Below, one piece after another: positions 17,222 through 24,687 of a stretch of DNA of 57,331 nucleotides. The notes below the pieces were generated by a model. It was not told the DNA's origin and ran no database searches. It saw only the letters and a list, made by a program, of their open reading frames with translations. Position numbers and translations under genes: made by a program. Origin of the DNA: Spirochaetales bacterium (GTDB lineage Bacteria; Spirochaetota; Spirochaetia; Treponematales; Treponemataceae); the NCBI GenBank assembly GCA_030540405.1, contig JAUNWH010000012.1:1-57331 (forward strand). Direction: 5' to 3'. Each line of letters begins with the position of its first letter. The stretch's first letter is position 1.

Positions 17222-17289
17222 GCATTTACTATAAAAATTTTTCGTTTTTTAGTCGATAATCAAGAAGATAAATTTACACTTTTGCATTA

Positions 17290-17320
17290 TGTCATTATCA
17301 GACTTGATCTGATAATCTAT
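17290..17320. repeat. REP-like palindrome unit
   Basis: TGTCATTATCAGACTTGATC continues into TGATAATCTAT. The arms ATTATCAGA/TCTGATAAT surround CTTGA, in the same layout as the units at 18185 and 52097. It lies just before the exported YD-like protein gene. Confidence 0.6.
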
Positions 17321-17353
17321 CGCAAATTAAAACTTTTAGCACTTGGGGGATTT

Positions 17354-18178
17354 ATGAAAAAAATCGCTTTTTTCGCTGTTGCTGTCCTTGCAGCCTTTTC
17401 TGCTTTTGCCGACAACTTTTCAATTGGATTCACTCCAGCCGGAAATGTTTCTTCTTACACAAAGACAAATTATTCTGTAACTTCTAAGTTCGGTGAATAT
17501 TTCCGCTCTGTTTCAGAAAAAGAAATTCACAAATTCAGCAACGGACTTGAAACTGAATATTCACTTTTAAACGCAAAAGACGAGCTTATAACAAAAACAA
17601 CAAACAATTATGACGCAAAAAAACTTGTAAGCTTTATATATTCAGACATTGCAAATTCCGCGGAACTCAAGACCGAATACGAATACGGCGTGGACTCAAA
17701 AATCAAGTCATATACAGTTACAGAAACTGATTCTGAAAATCTTAGCTCAAAAACAATTTTCAAATATGAAGGCAAAAAACTTACTGAAAATCACTACGAC
17801 AAAGACGGAAAACTATATCTGCGCGTAATTCAGACTTTGAATGACGACGGAATTCCTGTTCAGGAAACTGAATACAACGGAGACGGAACTTTCAGCCTTT
17901 CAAGAAGCTATTCATTTACAGAATCAAAAAAAATCGCCGCAATAGAAACTTTTGACGAGGAAGGAAACTGCACAAACAAAGTTGCTTTCCGATATGACGC
18001 AAATGATTTCCTTTCAGAAATTCAGGTTTACGAGAACGGAAAAATCACAGAACGACGAATTTACAAAAATGACGCTTTGGGAAATCCTGTAAGAATAAGC
18101 TACTACGATGTCGCAGAAAAATTCGGAACAACAGTAAACGAACTTTCCCGCATAGAAGATTTTTCTTACAGCTACTAA
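17354..18178 (+). CDS. Exported protein with YD/RHS-like strand repeats
   Basis: A 274-residue exported protein. The start at 17354 has GGGGGA close upstream and a signal peptide (MKKIAFFAVAVLAAFSAFA); the longer frame from 17171 overlaps the LysR gene. From about residue 80 on there are repeated short hairpins of the type TxYEYxxDGKL/NGDGTxSLSRSYSF, ETFDEEGNCTNKVAFRYDAN and VYENGKITERRIYKNDALGN, similar in pattern to YD/RHS or MORN-like beta repeats. These often bind ligands or form surface shells. No catalytic motif is seen. A REP-like pair follows immediately. Confidence 0.7.
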   Translation: MKKIAFFAVAVLAAFSAFADNFSIGFTPAGNVSSYTKTNYSVTSKFGEYFRSVSEKEIHKFSNGLETEYSLLNAKDELITKTTNNYDAKKLVSFIYSDIANSAELKTEYEYGVDSKIKSYTVTETDSENLSSKTIFKYEGKKLTENHYDKDGKLYLRVIQTLNDDGIPVQETEYNGDGTFSLSRSYSFTESKKIAAIETFDEEGNCTNKVAFRYDANDFLSEIQVYENGKITERRIYKNDALGNPVRISYYDVAEKFGTTVNELSRIEDFSYSY

Positions 18179-18184
18179 GCCTTA

Positions 18185-18251
18185 TGTCATACTCCGGCTT
18201 GACCGGAGTATCGCACGTGTAGAGATTCCCCGATTTAATCGGGGAATAACA
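18185..18251. repeat. REP-like palindrome pair, head to head
   Basis: Unit one is TGTCATACTCCGGCTTGACC with its 3' arm GGAGTATC. Unit two, inverted, is AGATTCCCCGATTTAATCGG ending GGAATAACA. It starts 7 nt after the exported-protein stop and could also help end transcription. Confidence 0.7.
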
Positions 18252-18313
18252 GTTAATTTCTATTTCCAAATAGCCATAGACTTTTGAAGCAACCTCAGTT
18301 ATTATTGTATTCT

Positions 18314-19402
18314 ATGAATAAGCATTTTTTTGCGCATTTGGAACAGATTGAATCTTCTATAAAAAATTTTCTTCCTCTTGAAGCAGACAGCGAATGGAAA
18401 AAACTTTCATTTGGAAACGAAAATATAGACTCCAAGCACATTTTTCCGCTTATAGAAACAACACGCTCTTTAGTCGATCTTGGCGGAAAAAGATGGCGGC
18501 CGTTGCTTTTGGTTTTATGCGCACGTGCTTGCGCCAAAGACAAAGAAAAATCCCAGGAAGCGGCATATTTGCTTGCACCTCTTGTTGAATTTGTACACAC
18601 AGCAAGCCTCATCCATGACGACATTGAAGACAGTTCTCCTGTCCGCCGCGGAAAACCAGCCGCTTACATAACTTACGGAATCGACACTGCAATAAACGCA
18701 GGCTCATGGCTGTATTTTGAAGCTCCGCTCTGTATAGAGAAATTAAATTGTTCTATAGAGCTTAAAAACAGGCTTTACAGCAACTATCTTATGGAACTTA
18801 GGCGGCTTCATTTGGGGCAGGCAATGGATATAGCTTGGCACAGAGACAACACAAAAGTTCCTTCCGTGCAGGAATATCTTGAAATGGTAAAAGGCAAAAC
18901 CGGAACTTTGGCTTCACTTGCCGCAAAGACAGGAACACTTGCCTCCAACGCAGACGAAGAAACCGTAAAAAAAGCCGGAATTATCGCTTCAGAAATTGGA
19001 GCCGGATTCCAGATTATTGACGATGTTATAAATCTTACAACTGGAAATCCCGGTAAAAAGCGCGGAGACGACATTGTTGAAGGCAAAAAGTCGCTTCCGG
19101 TTCTCACATTCTTTGAGCAGAATAAAGAGAATCCTAAGAAAACCCAGGAGCTTAGCCAGTACTTTATTCAGGCTAGAAAAGAAGGAATTGAAAGTCCGGC
19201 TGTGGAAAAGGCAATCGCCCTTATGGAGCAGGATTCTTCTATTGAAATAGCAAAGAAAAAAGGAATCGAGCTTATTTTTAACGGCGGAAACTCTTTTATT
19301 GAGCTTTTCGGGAAAGACAACGAAGATGCGCTTCTTATAAAGGAGCTTTTTGTTTCGATGATTCCAAAAGAACTTATGGGAGCAGAAAATAAAGATGCTT
19401 GA
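18314..19402 (+). CDS. Polyprenyl (trans-isoprenyl) diphosphate synthase
   Basis: A 362-residue all-trans prenyl diphosphate synthase that condenses isopentenyl diphosphate onto an allylic primer. The first Asp-rich motif is complete (HDDIEDSSPVRRG, Asp102-103 and Asp106), as is the second (FQIIDDVIN). GGKRWRPLLLVL is the usual substrate Lys-Arg region. Product length cannot be told from sequence; it could serve quinones or other lipids. The ATG at 18314 has no ribosome site, and a TTG at 18284 is a weak alternative. First gene of an envelope-related run: its stop overlaps the TPR gene by 8 nt. Confidence 0.85.
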   Translation: MNKHFFAHLEQIESSIKNFLPLEADSEWKKLSFGNENIDSKHIFPLIETTRSLVDLGGKRWRPLLLVLCARACAKDKEKSQEAAYLLAPLVEFVHTASLIHDDIEDSSPVRRGKPAAYITYGIDTAINAGSWLYFEAPLCIEKLNCSIELKNRLYSNYLMELRRLHLGQAMDIAWHRDNTKVPSVQEYLEMVKGKTGTLASLAAKTGTLASNADEETVKKAGIIASEIGAGFQIIDDVINLTTGNPGKKRGDDIVEGKKSLPVLTFFEQNKENPKKTQELSQYFIQARKEGIESPAVEKAIALMEQDSSIEIAKKKGIELIFNGGNSFIELFGKDNEDALLIKELFVSMIPKELMGAENKDA

Positions 19403-19919
19403 AAACAGCGAAAAACTAAATAATCAGGCAGTTCATCTTGCTTCAAAAGGCGAATATGAAGATGCGATTGCCTGTTTAAAGCGCGCAATAACTGTAGAAA
19501 ATTCAAATTATCTTTTGTGGTTCAACTTGGGGCTTACTTACCATGACGCAGGAAATATTTCACTTGCAAAAGCCGCAATGGAGCACGCTTATAGAATAAA
19601 TCCTTATGATGAAGACACATTGGACAGCCTTGCTTCATTTTGTGTTTCCGCAAAGACATTCGACGAAGCAATTTTGTATTGCGCAAAAGGCCTTGAACTT
19701 AATCCGGTGAATCCACATTACTGGAACACAAGTGGTGTCATAAGATTTCAGCAGGGAAATTATTTGGAAGCTGCAGAATTTTTCGAGCACGCGGTTTCGC
19801 TTAGTCCGCATTATTATGATGCTCTGTTCAACTTGCGCGACACTTACCAAGAAATGAACAATAAAGCCGGCGTCCAGGAATGCAACAGGATGCTTGAGTC
19901 AATAAAAAAAGCTGAATAA
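19395..19919 (+). CDS. TPR-repeat protein
   Basis: A 174-residue protein of about four to five tetratricopeptide repeats, without signal peptide, so probably cytoplasmic. Repeats are visible as ASKGEYEDAIACLKRAITVE, LWFNLGLTYHDAGNISLAKAAMEHAYRINP, FDEAILYCAKGLELNP and YWNTSGVIRFQQGNYLEAAEFFEHAVSLSP. Such repeats bind protein partners; which one is unknown. The ATG overlaps the end of the prenyl synthase gene by 8 nt, so translation is coupled. Confidence 0.85.
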   Translation: MLENSEKLNNQAVHLASKGEYEDAIACLKRAITVENSNYLLWFNLGLTYHDAGNISLAKAAMEHAYRINPYDEDTLDSLASFCVSAKTFDEAILYCAKGLELNPVNPHYWNTSGVIRFQQGNYLEAAEFFEHAVSLSPHYYDALFNLRDTYQEMNNKAGVQECNRMLESIKKAE

Positions 19920-19939
19920 AATCCGCCAAGAAGGAAAGC

Positions 19940-20350
19940 ATGACCGAAAAAGCTCTTATAATGTCGATAAATGAAAACAAAATTCTTGCCGCAAGATTTG
20001 AAAAAGAAGAATGCGCAAGCTGCTCTGCCGGATGCGCCAAAAGAAACCATGCATTTGAAGTTGCAAATCCGCAGAACATGGAAATTTCAAGCGGATCTAT
20101 TGTAATAATAGGGGCGAACAAAAAAGTGCAGGCAGCTCAGGGAATCGTTTCGCTTTTTATTCCGTTTTTGTGCGCAATCGCAGGATATTTTTCAGCCTCG
20201 CCTATAATGAATTTTCTTGGCAAATCAATTTCAAGCGACGGAAAAGCTGTGTTCGTGCTTTTGTTTCTTCTGTTGTCTTCTGCGCTAGTTTTTGCAGTTA
20301 CACGGAAAATTCCAATTCCCGGAAAACCTGAAATAATCGAAGTTCTGTAA
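19940..20350 (+). CDS. RseC/MucC-family membrane protein
   Basis: A 136-residue inner-membrane protein of the SoxR-reducing system/RseC family. The N-terminal part has the family's Cys cluster (ECASCSAGCAK), which in relatives may bind an Fe-S centre. Two membrane spans follow (AAQGIVSLFIPFLCAIAGYF and AVFVLLFLLLSSALVFAV). Homologues affect envelope stress response or electron transfer from Rnf/Rsx; which applies here is not clear. AAGGAA lies about 7 nt upstream of the ATG. It sits between the TPR gene and lptC. Confidence 0.8.
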   Translation: MTEKALIMSINENKILAARFEKEECASCSAGCAKRNHAFEVANPQNMEISSGSIVIIGANKKVQAAQGIVSLFIPFLCAIAGYFSASPIMNFLGKSISSDGKAVFVLLFLLLSSALVFAVTRKIPIPGKPEIIEVL

Positions 20351-20357
20351 ACTCAAA

Positions 20358-20918
20358 ATGCCAAAAGCCGCCTTTTTCCTTTTGCTCCTTGCATTTTCCT
20401 CCTGTTCCTTAAAATACGACGAAAATCCCAGCGGAACAGATTCTTCCCCGGAACTTGAGTTTAAAGATGCGGACTACAAAAAATATGAAGACAAAAAACT
20501 TTCAACGCAGATTCAGGCGCAACTTCTTGAGCAATACAAAGACAGTTCAGCTTACGCAAAAAATGCCAGATTTAAAACGTGGAATTCCAGCGGCGACCTT
20601 TTAACAGAAGGATATTGCGCCTTACTTGGAATCAACAGCGACACAAAAATCTACACGCTTTTCAATGAAATTTTCATAAACAACATCGAGCAGAATTTCA
20701 AGATAAATGCGGAAAGCCTAAAATGGAATTCAGAAACAAAGCAGATGGTTTCTACAAAGGACGGAAACGTAAAACTAACCAGAAGCGATATTGAAATTCA
20801 AGGTAGTGGATTTTCTGCAAGCGGAACTTCCAAAAGCTTTGAGTTTGCAAATCCTGTAACAGGAATAATTACAACAGACCATAGCGAATCAGACGGAGAA
20901 GATTTCAGTGAAGAGTAA
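20358..20918 (+). CDS. lptC: LptC-like lipoprotein of the LPS/lipid export bridge
   Basis: A 186-residue predicted lipoprotein (MPKAAFFLLLLAFSSC, Cys16) with the LptC/OstA-like beta-jellyroll pattern: AKNARFKTWNSSGDLLTEG, then KINAESLKWNSETKQMVSTKDGNVKLTRSDIEIQGSGFSA. LptC passes lipid from the inner-membrane ABC exporter to LptA. Identity rests on the fold pattern and on being followed by lptA and lptB. Its end overlaps the next gene by 11 nt. E. coli LptC has a membrane anchor rather than a lipobox. Confidence 0.8.
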   Translation: MPKAAFFLLLLAFSSCSLKYDENPSGTDSSPELEFKDADYKKYEDKKLSTQIQAQLLEQYKDSSAYAKNARFKTWNSSGDLLTEGYCALLGINSDTKIYTLFNEIFINNIEQNFKINAESLKWNSETKQMVSTKDGNVKLTRSDIEIQGSGFSASGTSKSFEFANPVTGIITTDHSESDGEDFSEE

Positions 20919-21618
20919 AAAATTTCTTTTGTTCTATATAACATTGCTGATTTTTTCTATTGCGGCAAATGCGGAACAGATAACGTTCAGCGCGGATTCA
21001 ATGACAGGAACAGCCGGAAGCAAAAACAGCACGACAATTTTAAAAGGAAACGCAAAAGTAAAAACAGAAAGCATGGAAATTTCCGCGGAAACAATAGAAC
21101 TTTCTGGAAAAAATTTCAGGCGGATAACGGCAAGCGGAAATGTTATAGGCAAAAACACAGAAAGCAAAATGGATTTCACCTGCGAAAGAATGAAATATGA
21201 CAGGCAGACAAAAATCGCAGTTCTGGAGCAAAATGTTGAACTTTCGGACACAGAAAACGGCGTAAACGCAAAAGCTGAACTTATCGAATACGACCAGAAA
21301 AAAGAAACCGCCATCATGCAGATTCAAGTGAATTTAACGCAAAAGAAAAATGTCTGCACTTCCGCCTATGCAATTTACAGCAAAAACGAGCAGACTTTAG
21401 AAATGAGCGGAAATCCAAAAATTGTGCAAAACGGAGACACTTTCCGCGCGCAAGTAATTCTTCTTGACATGGAAACTCAGGAAATAACGCTTACAGGAAG
21501 AGTAAAAGGCTCTGTTTCCACCACGGAATCAAGCAAGCCGGAGCAAAAAACAGAAAGCAGCAAAAATGCGAAAGAAAAAGAAGAAATCCCGGAGGAACAA
21601 AATGGAATTCCAAAATAA
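20908..21618 (+). CDS. lptA: LptA/OstA-like periplasmic protein (GTG start)
   Basis: A 236-residue exported OstA-fold protein with signal peptide ([22 protein letters not shown]). Typical LptA strands follow: [67 protein letters not shown], and [17 protein letters not shown]. LptA polymers bridge the periplasm for lipopolysaccharide or a similar glycolipid. The start codon is GTG at 20908, inside the end of lptC, with GGAGAAG upstream. The C-terminus is a charged Ser/Lys/Glu tail. It overlaps lptB by 17 nt. Confidence 0.85.
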   Translation: MKSKKFLLFYITLLIFSIAANAEQITFSADSMTGTAGSKNSTTILKGNAKVKTESMEISAETIELSGKNFRRITASGNVIGKNTESKMDFTCERMKYDRQTKIAVLEQNVELSDTENGVNAKAELIEYDQKKETAIMQIQVNLTQKKNVCTSAYAIYSKNEQTLEMSGNPKIVQNGDTFRAQVILLDMETQEITLTGRVKGSVSTTESSKPEQKTESSKNAKEKEEIPEEQNGIPK

Positions 21619-22348
21619 AGAAAAAAGCACATTAAGAGTTTCTTCGTTATATAAATCATTCGGAAAAAAAAGCGTTGTAAAGGGCGTTGATTTTTCAATG
21701 CAGACCGGGGAAGTTCTTGGACTTTTGGGACCAAACGGAGCTGGAAAAACCACAACTTTTTATATGATTGTAGGATTTTACAAGCCAACGGCAGGAGATG
21801 TTTTTCTTAACGAAGAATGCATAACGCAGCTTCCGATGTACAAAAGAGCCAGAGCTGGAATTTCTTATCTTCCGCAGGAACCTTCGGTTTTTAGAAAACT
21901 TACAGTTGAAGAAAATATCTGGGCAATTCTTGAAACACGCAAGGATTTGACACGAATCGAAAAAAAACGGGAGCTTGACCAGCTTATTGAAGAATTCAAC
22001 ATCGGGCGCATAAGAAAACAGCAGGCGTACACTTTGTCTGGCGGAGAACGGCGCAGAACTGAAATAGCGCGCTCGCTTGCAATAGAGCCAAAGTTTCTGC
22101 TTTTGGATGAACCTTTTGCCGGAATAGACCCGATTGCGGTTGCGGATATAAAAGGAATCATAAGACTGCTTGCAAAAAGAGGAATCGGCGTTCTTATAAC
22201 AGATCACAATGTACGCGACACTTTGGAAATAACCGACCGTGCCATAATAATTTCTACAGGAACAATTTTAGTTTCTGGCGGAAAGGAAGAAATTCTAAAG
22301 TCGCAAGAAGCCCGCGAAATCTACCTTGGAAAAGACTTTTCAATGTAA
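21602..22348 (+). CDS. lptB: LPS export ABC transporter ATP-binding protein
   Basis: A 248-residue ABC ATPase of the LptB type, which powers extraction of LPS-like lipid from the inner membrane with LptF and LptG (not in this window). Walker A is GPNGAGKTT, the Q-loop region is [18 protein letters not shown] (the family's hallmark), the signature is [16 protein letters not shown], Walker B is [13 protein letters not shown], and the switch His is in [14 protein letters not shown] (21591-21595) is 6 nt before ATG 21602. Last gene of the run that begins with the prenyl synthase. Confidence 0.95.
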   Translation: MEFQNKEKSTLRVSSLYKSFGKKSVVKGVDFSMQTGEVLGLLGPNGAGKTTTFYMIVGFYKPTAGDVFLNEECITQLPMYKRARAGISYLPQEPSVFRKLTVEENIWAILETRKDLTRIEKKRELDQLIEEFNIGRIRKQQAYTLSGGERRRTEIARSLAIEPKFLLLDEPFAGIDPIAVADIKGIIRLLAKRGIGVLITDHNVRDTLEITDRAIIISTGTILVSGGKEEILKSQEAREIYLGKDFSM

Positions 22349-22349
22349 A

Positions 22350-22457
22350 AAAAAAAAGAGCCTAGATAATCTCCGGCACCACTGCAAACTGAATACCGTT
22401 GCTGCGTTCCCGCTCTGGCGGGGTTTTCCAGCTGCAATGTGCAGAGCATCTAGGCTC
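22350..22457 (-). ncRNA. ffs: Signal recognition particle RNA (4.5S), bacterial small type
   Basis: About 100 nt on the minus strand. The end stem is perfect (GAGCCTAGAT at 22448-22457 with ATCTAGGCTC at 22358-22367). The centre holds the conserved domain IV: CCAGA, GCG stem, GGAA tetraloop, CGC, AGCA, the same layout as CAGG-UCC-GGAA-GGA-AGCA in E. coli. A run of T residues directly after the end stem acts as terminator. The RNA binds Ffh to target membrane and secreted proteins. It lies tail to tail with lptB and just after a tRNA-Ser. Confidence 0.92.
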
Positions 22458-22462
22458 AAAAT

Positions 22463-22549
22463 CGGAAAGAGGGGGATTCGAACCCCCGGTAACATTTCTG
22501 CTACGCACCCCTTCCAAGGGTGTACCTTAAACCACTCGGACATCTTTCC
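22463..22549 (-). tRNA. tRNA-Ser (GGA)
   Basis: Cloverleaf on the minus strand with a long variable arm. The acceptor is GGAAAGA/TCTTTCC, the anticodon stem CACCC/GGGTG, the loop TTGGAAG giving anticodon GGA (codons UCC/UCU), and the T loop TTCGAAT. CCA is not encoded. Confidence 0.95.
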
Positions 22550-22561
22550 TAAAATGTCAAC

Positions 22562-22591
22562 AAAAAAAGGATTCATTCTTGCTGAATCCTT
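22562..22591 (-). terminator. Terminator after tRNA-Arg
   Basis: On the minus strand a perfect 9-bp stem (AAGGATTCA/TGAATCCTT, 7-nt loop) is followed by seven T residues. It separates tRNA-Arg from the downstream tRNA-Ser(GGA)/SRP RNA, which must then have their own promoter or depend on readthrough. Confidence 0.85.
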
Positions 22592-22614
22592 ATAAACTGA
22601 AATCTAAATATAAT

Positions 22615-22689
22615 TGAGACTGACACGATTCGAACGTGCGACCCCCACCTCCGCAGGGTGGTGCTCTAATCCAGCTGAGCTACAATCTC
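22615..22689 (-). tRNA. tRNA-Arg (GCG)
   Basis: Cloverleaf on the minus strand: acceptor GAGATTG/CAGTCTC, D arm GCTC/GAGC with A in the D loop, anticodon stem CCACC/GGTGG, loop CTGCGGA, T loop TTCGAAT. The anticodon is GCG, reading CGC/CGU. Most bacteria use ACG (inosine) for these codons. Confidence 0.92.
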
Positions 22690-22739
22690 ATAAACAGACC
22701 TTTTCTCTGCTGCTAAATCAAGTGAAACCTGTTTAGTAG

Positions 22740-22826
22740 CGGAGGCGACAGGAGTCGAACCTGCCCGGCCCTTTAGGGAACCGACGGTTTAGCAAACCGT
22801 TGTATTAACCGCTCTACAACGCCTCC
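22740..22826 (-). tRNA. tRNA-Ser (GCT)
   Basis: Minus-strand cloverleaf with a long variable arm. The acceptor is GGAGGCG/CGCCTCC, the anticodon loop TTGCTAA giving GCU (codons AGC/AGU), and the T loop TTCGACT. Confidence 0.95.
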
Positions 22827-22850
22827 AATTCCCTAAAACTCTGTTTAGGA

Positions 22851-22935
22851 CGGAGCGAGAGGGATTCGAACCCCCGGTACCTTTCGGCACGCCTGTTTTC
22901 AAGACAGGTACTTTCGACCACTCAGACATCGCTCC
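22851..22935 (-). tRNA. tRNA-Ser (TGA)
   Basis: Minus-strand cloverleaf with a long variable arm. The acceptor is GGAGCGA (pairing 22852-22858), the anticodon stem CCTGT/ACAGG, the loop CTTGAAA giving UGA (codons UCA/UCG/UCU by wobble), and the T loop TTCGAAT. First of the four-tRNA cluster. Confidence 0.95.
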
Positions 22936-23018
22936 ATGAATGTGAAAACATTCTAGCAAAATTCACATCAGAATGTCAATAGGATTATTGCAGAAATTTA
23001 ACTTTTAAAATGAACTTT

Positions 23019-23621
23019 TCAGTTTATAGCCAAAGTTTCAAGAGCTGTCAAAAGGCTTACATTTTCTATTGGAACTTCGCTCGGAACTTTTAGCACACAA
23101 GGCGTGTAATTCACAATTCCTTTTATTCCGCAGTCAATAAGAAGATCCGTAAGCGGCTGGGCTTCATCGGAATCAACGGTAAGAATCGCATAGGAAATTT
23201 CTTCCTCACGGATAATTTTTTTCATCAGAGTCGTGGGATGAAGCGGAAACGATGAGCTTAAAACTTCAGTTTTATTCACGCTTGAATCAAATCCGGCTAC
23301 GATTTTAAACGGCGAATCATAAAGTTCCGAAGTGTCCAGCAGTGCCTGCCCCATTCTTCCAAGGCCAACAATGCAGCACCGCAAGCTTTCTTTTTTTTCA
23401 CCGAACATTTTTTCAAGATGAAACTTCAGCTCTTCAACTTTGTAGCCGTTCGTTGCACCGCAGTTCAACTTTAAAGCTGAAATATCACGGCGCACAACTG
23501 CGGAAGTCCAGCCGGTAAGCTCCTGAATTTTTTGCGAAGTTATATTTTTTTCTTTATATCCTGAAAGCAGACGCTCCAAAAGAACAAGCCTACGTTTCGT
23601 TGGCAAAGGAATATCTTTCAT
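23019..23621 (-). CDS. rex: Redox-sensing transcriptional repressor Rex
   Basis: A 200-residue Rex protein that senses the NADH/NAD+ ratio and represses fermentation or respiration genes. The N-terminal winged helix is visible (PTKRRLVLLERLLSGY, then WTSAVVRRDISAL); the Rossmann fold has GLGRMGQALL for NADH, with GFDSS shortly after. The C-terminal IVNYTPCVLKVPSEVPIENVSL is the conserved dimer/swap region. I prefer the start at 23621 (MKDIPLPTK). It is divergent from the endonuclease-family gene; ATATTCGAATAT (23662-23673) between them is a perfect palindrome but not the usual Rex operator. Confidence 0.92.
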   Translation of the reverse strand: MKDIPLPTKRRLVLLERLLSGYKEKNITSQKIQELTGWTSAVVRRDISALKLNCGATNGYKVEELKFHLEKMFGEKKESLRCCIVGLGRMGQALLDTSELYDSPFKIVAGFDSSVNKTEVLSSSFPLHPTTLMKKIIREEEISYAILTVDSDEAQPLTDLLIDCGIKGIVNYTPCVLKVPSEVPIENVSLLTALETLAIN

Positions 23622-23691
23622 CTTGTAAAAATATTTTATCAATTTAATACATTTTTTGTAAATATTCGAATATATATTTTTGGAGGAAATT

Positions 23692-24687
23692 ATGAGGAAA
23701 ATTAATTTAAATGAACGGTTTAAATTTTATGCTGTTTTGTGGATTTTATTTCTGCCGTTTTTTGCCTGCTGCGATTCCGGCAAGGCTGAAATAAAAATTG
23801 CAAATTGGAACGTCCAGACTTTTTTTGATGCAATCAACGACGGAACTGAATATTCCGAATTTGTCAAAAGCAAAACTTGGGGCGAAGAAATGTACAAGGA
23901 GCGGCTCAAGCGGCTTTGTTCTGTTATAAAAAAACTTGACGCTGATATTTTTGTAATGGAAGAGCTTGAAAATTCAGATGTGCTTTTTGACATAAGCAAT
24001 TTTCTTGCAGGCGAATGGAATCCACGGAAAATATACAGATACGCTTGTTTTTCAAAAAATGAAGGCGGAGCAATCGGCTGCGGAGTTCTTTCAAGAATTC
24101 CATTGCAAAAAATGAATTTGCATTCGCTCGACATAAGAAGTGAAAATGAAAAAATGCCGCAGACAAGACCTTTGTTAGAAATTGAAATAAAAGAAAGAAC
24201 ATTAAGTCTTTTTGTAAATCACTGGAAAAGCAAAAGTGGCGGAGAAGAAAAAACTGAAAAGTGGCGTAACCGTGAAGAATGCGTCCTTTCATTTTTTATG
24301 AGCCGGGCATTAAACGAAGGCAATGCAGTTTTTGCAGTTGGAGATTTCAACAGAGACATAAATGATTTTTGCGTAAAAGAAAACGGAAATGTTCTGCTTA
24401 GAGCGTGGCACGGAAAACTTATTGGCGATGAAGGACTTTTGGTAAAATCACCTTGGTTTGATGAAAACGAAAATTTAATAGAACCGGGAAGCTACTATTT
24501 TAGAGAAGAATGGTCGCGCATTGATAATATTTTTTATTCAGGAAAAATAGAAGTTGAAGATTTTTTTCCGGCGGCGGAAGGATTTTGGTGCAATGAAAAT
24601 TCAATTCCTTACAAATATTCACTTTGGAACGGAAGAGGATATAGCGACCATCTTCCGCTTGTATGCAAAGTGCGGCTCGCAGATTAG
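23692..24687 (+). CDS. Endonuclease/exonuclease/phosphatase-family protein, exported
   Basis: A 331-residue protein of the EEP (DNase I-like/inositol phosphatase) superfamily. An N-terminal membrane or lipoprotein-type signal (FYAVLWILFLPFFACC) suggests export, with Cys26 or Cys27 as a possible lipidation site. Family motifs in order are IANWNVQTFF (Asn), VMEELEN (metal-binding Glu), NHWKSK, VGDFNRD (Asp/Asn), and YSDHLPLV (catalytic His). These support a Mg-dependent phosphodiesterase, with substrate unknown (extracellular DNA is possible). GGAGG lies 5 nt before ATG 23692. The stop shares 4 nt with the convergent MFS gene. Confidence 0.85.
   Translation: MRKINLNERFKFYAVLWILFLPFFACCDSGKAEIKIANWNVQTFFDAINDGTEYSEFVKSKTWGEEMYKERLKRLCSVIKKLDADIFVMEELENSDVLFDISNFLAGEWNPRKIYRYACFSKNEGGAIGCGVLSRIPLQKMNLHSLDIRSENEKMPQTRPLLEIEIKERTLSLFVNHWKSKSGGEEKTEKWRNREECVLSFFMSRALNEGNAVFAVGDFNRDINDFCVKENGNVLLRAWHGKLIGDEGLLVKSPWFDENENLIEPGSYYFREEWSRIDNIFYSGKIEVEDFFPAAEGFWCNENSIPYKYSLWNGRGYSDHLPLVCKVRLAD

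Noticed and set aside
23640-23691. Rex operator between rex and the endonuclease-family gene
   Set aside because: ATATTCGAATAT is a perfect palindrome but does not match the TTGTGA/TTAACAA-type Rex site; kept only as a note.
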